From: CAVXZE01 sp964615365
GTDB taxonomy: Bacteria > Myxococcota_A > UBA9160 > UBA6930
DNA length: 64,000 nucleotides
Reading direction: 5' to 3'
Assembly: GCA_964615365.1 (NCBI GenBank)
Contig: CAZTOU010000002.1
Span: 124,001-188,000, forward strand
The notes beneath the pieces were generated by a model that did not search any database, was not told where the DNA came from, and saw only the letters and a list, made by a program, of their open reading frames with translations. Shown in pieces: positions 60,699 to 64,000 of the stretch; the stretch's first letter is position 1; every line of letters begins with the position of its first letter. The position numbers and the translations under genes are program-made.

Positions 60699-61823
60699 TT
60701 ACTTCGCTGCGGGGTCTTCGAGGGAAGCGCCGCCGGCCTCGAGGGTTTCGTCCAGGCGGGTGTTGCGAAATCGGAGCACCGCCAGGCCGGTGGCGGTCAC
60801 CGTCACCCAGAAGACGGCGTGGCAGAGGGTCCCGAGCGCCACAGCCGCTTCCTTGGGGACCCCCAGGGGCTGAAGAGCCACCCAGCAGGCCGCGTGATAG
60901 GGCCCGAAGAACCCCGGCGCAGAGGGCAGCGCGACGGCCGCGCCCACCCAGATGAGCAGGTTGTAGCTCGCCGTCAGGGTGTGGATCGGACCTCCGAGAT
61001 CGATATCGAAGGCCATCAGGGCGGCGAAGAAGGGAATGATCGAGATCACCAGCCAGAGATTGACCGTGTGGAGTGTCACCCACATCACCGAGTGCCTGCC
61101 CCGCAACCCGCCCATCCCTTCGGCGAGCGCACGCAGCAGCTCCGCCACCCGCCGCCGCCAGCGCCGGGGAAGCAGGGGGCCGGAAATCCGCTTTCCGATC
61201 GCGACCGTCTTGTCCGGCGCCACCCGCAGAGCCACGATGAAGATGACGGGCACTGCCACCAGCGCGGCCAGTGGGGGCAGGACCGCCCGCGGATCGAGCC
61301 CGGTCGCCGCGGCACCTCGAGATCCCAGCACCAGAGCCGCCAGGCTCAACACCACCGCCGCGTCGATCAAGCGTTCCACGATCACGGTGCCGAAGATCGC
61401 CGCGCTGGAGACGCCCGCTTCGCGGCCCAGATACCAGGAGCGGACCACCTCTCCGAGGCGCAGCGGGAAGACGTTGTTGACCATGAAGCCGACGGAGGTG
61501 GCGCGGAAGACGGCGCCCCGCTCGATTCGCGCGACCGCCAGGGCGAGGTGCCGCCAGCGCAACGCCCGGACGTACAGGGTGGCCAGATAGGCAGCCACCG
61601 AGGGAATCAGCAGCACCGCCAGGTTGACCCGAGCGATGTCGCGAGCCAGGGTCTCGAAGGAGACCCCTCGCAGCGCGAACCAGAGGGTCACCGCGGTGAT
61701 CAGGAGACCGATCAGGATTCGGGGATCGCCGAGGCCGGGGAGACGGCGCCTAGCCCGCATGGCCCACCCGCTCGCCGCTGCGGCCCGATGAGGGACGAGC
61801 GCTTCCTCCGCGGTGTCTCTCAC
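60699..61823 (-). CDS. LPG synthase TM/YbhN-type flippase-like membrane protein
   Basis: 374 residues with about eight TM segments. Family patterns are YVRALRWRHLALA, GFMVNNVFPLRLGEVVRSWYLGRE (the conserved N..FP.R.GE motif) and ASYNLLIWVGAAVALPSAPGFFGPYHAA. These lysylphosphatidylglycerol-synthase TM domain proteins are thought to move lipids or glycolipids across the inner membrane; the substrate is unknown. The aminoacyl-transferase half of MprF is absent. GTG 61823 is the outer start; ATG 61760 is possible. It is 10 bases after ribF. Confidence 0.88.
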   Translation of the reverse strand: MRDTAEEALVPHRAAAASGWAMRARRRLPGLGDPRILIGLLITAVTLWFALRGVSFETLARDIARVNLAVLLIPSVAAYLATLYVRALRWRHLALAVARIERGAVFRATSVGFMVNNVFPLRLGEVVRSWYLGREAGVSSAAIFGTVIVERLIDAAVVLSLAALVLGSRGAAATGLDPRAVLPPLAALVAVPVIFIVALRVAPDKTVAIGKRISGPLLPRRWRRRVAELLRALAEGMGGLRGRHSVMWVTLHTVNLWLVISIIPFFAALMAFDIDLGGPIHTLTASYNLLIWVGAAVALPSAPGFFGPYHAACWVALQPLGVPKEAAVALGTLCHAVFWVTVTATGLAVLRFRNTRLDETLEAGGASLEDPAAK

Positions 61824-61833
61824 CCATTCTCAT

Positions 61834-62784
61834 TCATGGACGTCCGAGGAGTTTGCGCGCGGACGCGACGTCCGCGGCGATCTGGGCCTTGAGCGCTTCC
61901 AGGCCCGGAAAGCGCCGCTCGGCGCGGAGATGGTGCTCGAAGGAGAGCTCCACGCGCCTCCCGTAGACCCGGCTGTCGAAGTCCAACAGATGGGCCTCGG
62001 CGACGATCGGATCGCCTCGCTTGAAGGTGGGGCGGTGTCCCACGTTGGTCACGGCAGGATGGAGGGATCCTCGCGGCGGATCTCCGTCCTCGAGGAAGCG
62101 GGCGTGGCCGGCGTACACCCCTCGGGAGGGCAGGAGCTCGTTCTCGGGAGCGAGATTGATGGTGGGGAACCCGATTTCCACCCCGCGCCGGTCCCCCTCC
62201 ACCACCAGCCCCCGGACGCGGTAGGGACGAGCCAGGAGCTCCCCGGCCTCCTCCACCTCTCCCGCTCCCAGCAGCTCCCGGATCCGGGTCGAGTTCACGT
62301 CCCGGCTGCCCATCGTCACCTCGGGGATGATGGTGACGGAGAACCCGAGATGCGGGCCCAGCTCGGTCAGGGTGCGCATCGACCCCCCCCGGTCCCTGCC
62401 GTAGCGGAAGTCGTACCCGACGTAGACGGCGATGGGCTCGAGCCGCTCGTGGATCACCCCCCGGACGAAATGCTCGGGCGGCAGAGACGCCAGCTCGCGG
62501 GTGAACGGCTCCACGATCACCAGGTCCACGCCGATCTCGTCGAGGAGCTCCAGCTTTTGCTCCAGGGTGGTGAGAAGCCGAGGCGCCCGATCCGGATAGA
62601 GGAGCTTCCTGGGGTGCGGGTCGAAGGTGAAGACCGCCGCTTCGCCGCGCACCGAGCGGGCTCGTTCGATCACGGTTTCCATGATGGAACGGTGCCCCAC
62701 GTGAAGCCCATCGAAGTTCCCGATGGTCCACACACCGTTCTCGAGCGGCTTCTCCAGACCGCCACTCCCCTGCACCACCCTCAA
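61834..62784 (-). CDS. ribF: bifunctional riboflavin kinase/FAD synthetase
   Basis: 316 residues. N-terminal FAD synthetase domain with WTIGNFDGLHVGHRSIM, TFDPHPRKLLYPDRAPRLLT and STRIRELLGAGEVEEA; C-terminal kinase domain with EGDRRGVEIGFPTINLAP, GVYAGHA and NVGHRPTF. It makes FMN and FAD from riboflavin. The probable start is TTG 62784, only 16 bases from the divergent lptF/G start, so the two promoters must overlap the coding starts. Confidence 0.95.
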   Translation of the reverse strand: MRVVQGSGGLEKPLENGVWTIGNFDGLHVGHRSIMETVIERARSVRGEAAVFTFDPHPRKLLYPDRAPRLLTTLEQKLELLDEIGVDLVIVEPFTRELASLPPEHFVRGVIHERLEPIAVYVGYDFRYGRDRGGSMRTLTELGPHLGFSVTIIPEVTMGSRDVNSTRIRELLGAGEVEEAGELLARPYRVRGLVVEGDRRGVEIGFPTINLAPENELLPSRGVYAGHARFLEDGDPPRGSLHPAVTNVGHRPTFKRGDPIVAEAHLLDFDSRVYGRRVELSFEHHLRAERRFPGLEALKAQIAADVASARKLLGRP

Positions 62785-62800
62785 TGCTAAGCTCCCGCGC

Positions 62801-63880
62801 GTGACGATCCTCTGGCGCTACGTCTCGCTGCGTTTCGTGCGCTCGTTCCTGGGTTCGGCGGCGATTCTCGCGCTCTCCGTGATCATCGTCGACATGCTGC
62901 TCAACCTGGACGAGATCATCGAGGCCAAGGAGGGCATCTGGGGAGTGACCCAGGTCCTCCTCATGCGCACCGCCTCCTTCTACCTCCCCTATCTGATTCC
63001 CTTCGCCACCTTCATCGGTGTCTTTCTGTCCCTCGGAATCTCGGCGCGTTCGCGGGAGATCCTGGCCATGAAGGCCGGCGGGATCTCTCCGCTTCGAGCC
63101 GTCGTTCCGATCTTCCTGTTGTCGATCGCGATCTCCGCTGGAGCGCTGATCCTGAACGAGACCGTCACCGTCCCTACATCCTCATCCCTGAACCAGCAGC
63201 TCGGCGTCCGGTCCGGAGAGATCTACCTGCGCTCCGGGACGATCTGGTACCACACCGGCCGCTTCGTCTACAACCTCCGCAATCCCAATGCCGATGAGCA
63301 GACCGTCCACGACATCCGGGTCTTCGAACGCGACGCAGCCGGCCGGCTGGTCCGGCTGATCCGCGCGAAGCAGGCCCACCGCGAGGGTCCGGGTGTCTGG
63401 CGATTCCGCGATGCCATCGTGCGGAGCTTCGACCCGGAGGTCCCCGACGCTCCCCCTTCCGTCGAGCGTTCTCCCGACATCACCCTGGAGCTGGCCGAGG
63501 AGCGCAGCCCCCGCCTGCTGCGGGCGGAGCTCGCCACTCTGCCCGTCTGGACCCTCGCCCGCCATGTGGCGTCCGTCAGGATGAGCGGCGCTGAGGCGAC
63601 CGGCGCCGAGGCGCTCCTGAGTGCGCGCCTCAGCGGTCCGCTGCTGGTGATCCTCTTCGCTCTTCTCGCCGTCCCTCTCTCCCTTCGCGTCGAGCAAACC
63701 CAGAGCGTCGCGCTTCCGGCAGTCCAGGCTGCGCTGATTCTCTTCGTCTTCCTGATGGCGCACGAGTACGTGCCGAGATTCGCCGGGCTGGGCTCCCTGT
63801 CGGCGGCCTTCGCTCCGTGGTTCGTGCTCACGCTGTTCTTCGCATACGGTGGCTGGCGCCTGGCGCGGGCTCCCCGCTAG
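62801..63880 (+). CDS. LptF/LptG family LPS export permease
   Basis: 359 residues, YjgP/YjgQ family: N-terminal TILWRYVSLRFVRSFLGSAAI, TM2 with the loop NLDEIIEAKEG, LPYLIPFATFIGVFLSLGISARSREILAMKAGGIS (the coupling-helix region), a periplasmic jellyroll (RSGTIWYHTGRFVYNLRNPN) and three C-terminal TM segments. With LptB it extracts LPS from the inner membrane. GTG 62801 is the plausible start; the open frame from 62723 runs over ribF. I cannot say whether it is LptF or LptG; the partner gene is not in the window. Confidence 0.9.
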   Translation: MTILWRYVSLRFVRSFLGSAAILALSVIIVDMLLNLDEIIEAKEGIWGVTQVLLMRTASFYLPYLIPFATFIGVFLSLGISARSREILAMKAGGISPLRAVVPIFLLSIAISAGALILNETVTVPTSSSLNQQLGVRSGEIYLRSGTIWYHTGRFVYNLRNPNADEQTVHDIRVFERDAAGRLVRLIRAKQAHREGPGVWRFRDAIVRSFDPEVPDAPPSVERSPDITLELAEERSPRLLRAELATLPVWTLARHVASVRMSGAEATGAEALLSARLSGPLLVILFALLAVPLSLRVEQTQSVALPAVQAALILFVFLMAHEYVPRFAGLGSLSAAFAPWFVLTLFFAYGGWRLARAPR

Positions 63881-63899
63881 GAGCCGGACCGGATTCCGC

Positions 63900-64000
63900 T
63901 CATTCGGAGGATCGGGGGGATTCCGACGACCCCGGAGGTCCTCCCTCGCTTCCGGCGCTGAGCAGCCGGAAGAACTCGTGGTCGGGCGGAAGCACCATGG
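63900..64000 (-). CDS. 3' end of an unidentified gene, cut by the right edge
   Basis: On the minus strand a frame open from the edge encodes VLPPDHEFFRLLSAGSEGGP and ends, after a Ser/Pro-rich tail, at TGA 63902-63900. Only about 33 residues are visible and I cannot name the family. It would converge on the LptF/G gene with a 19-base gap, a spacing typical of this genome, which is the main reason to believe it is real. Confidence 0.4.
   Translation of the reverse strand, partial: MVLPPDHEFFRLLSAGSEGGPPGSSESPRSSE

Noticed and set aside
62723..62800. N-terminal extension of the LptF/G protein from ATG 62723
   Set aside because: It would overlap the divergent ribF coding region, and homologues begin at the TILWRYVSLR segment encoded from 62801.

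Overview
This is a contiguous stretch of a very GC-rich bacterial chromosome with densely packed genes, strong third-position GC bias and frequent GTG/TTG starts. The gene set suggests a Gram-negative, LPS-type envelope: LptF/G, a PilQ secretin with three AMIN domains, PilMNOP and an exosortase. NtrC-type regulators with sigma-54 promoters, FHA, roadblock and large TPR proteins, a WS/DGAT acyltransferase and an orphan molybdopterin enzyme point to a member of the former Deltaproteobacteria (Myxococcota/Desulfobacterota/Binatota-like). That placement is inference; there is no rRNA here. I see no CRISPR array, IS element, integrase or phage gene.

Layout. 1-3042: queG (cut by the left edge) overlapping an exosortase gene, a DUF502 membrane protein and a small two-TM protein. 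3134-8294: a membrane-stress module with tandem dyads, an IHF-like site and a sigma-54 promoter, then two paralogous 2TM histidine kinases, an NtrC-type regulator, a PspA/IM30 protein and a small membrane protein. 8317-12537: a HypE/PurM-like protein and a double-FHA protein, divergent from a wax-ester-synthase-like gene across a dyad-rich promoter region. 12534-18112: GreB, SWIM-SNF2 helicase, cation efflux protein, MaoC-like hydratase and FxsA. 18155-24544: an iron/oxidative-stress block with ferritin, two rubrerythrin-like proteins, a CCG-domain Fe-S oxidoreductase, a long DUF3501 protein, ferredoxin-NADP reductase and a split UxaA/SuyAB-like pair. 24860-27876: tRNA-Gly(CCC) and an orphan molybdopterin oxidoreductase. 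27926-36130: an ExeA-like ATPase, a giant acidic TPR protein, and an aroB-TPR-roadblock-aroQ-lipM-like operon.

36229-60571 is a nearly complete type IV pilus locus: pilMNOPQ behind a small XRE regulator; a sigma-54 regulator gene; minor pilins (fimT, pilV, pilW, pilX), an Ig-repeat lipoprotein, pilY1 and a small secreted protein; and pilB-pilT-pilC-pilS-pilR followed by a third sensor kinase. The major pilin and the prepilin peptidase are not in the window. 60699-64000: a flippase-like membrane protein, ribF, lptF/G and the 3' end of an unidentified gene.

How it fits together. The strongest regulatory story is sigma-54 control of membrane functions. Near-perfect -24/-12 promoters lie upstream of the Psp-like operon, of fimT and of pilY1. 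The two pilus promoters are each preceded by a copy of the same roughly 33-bp imperfect palindrome, while the Psp promoter has its own tandem dyads and an IHF-like site. The kinase-kinase-regulator-PspA operon looks like a phage-shock circuit in which a two-component system replaces PspF/PspB/PspC. It is my best candidate for an undescribed system.
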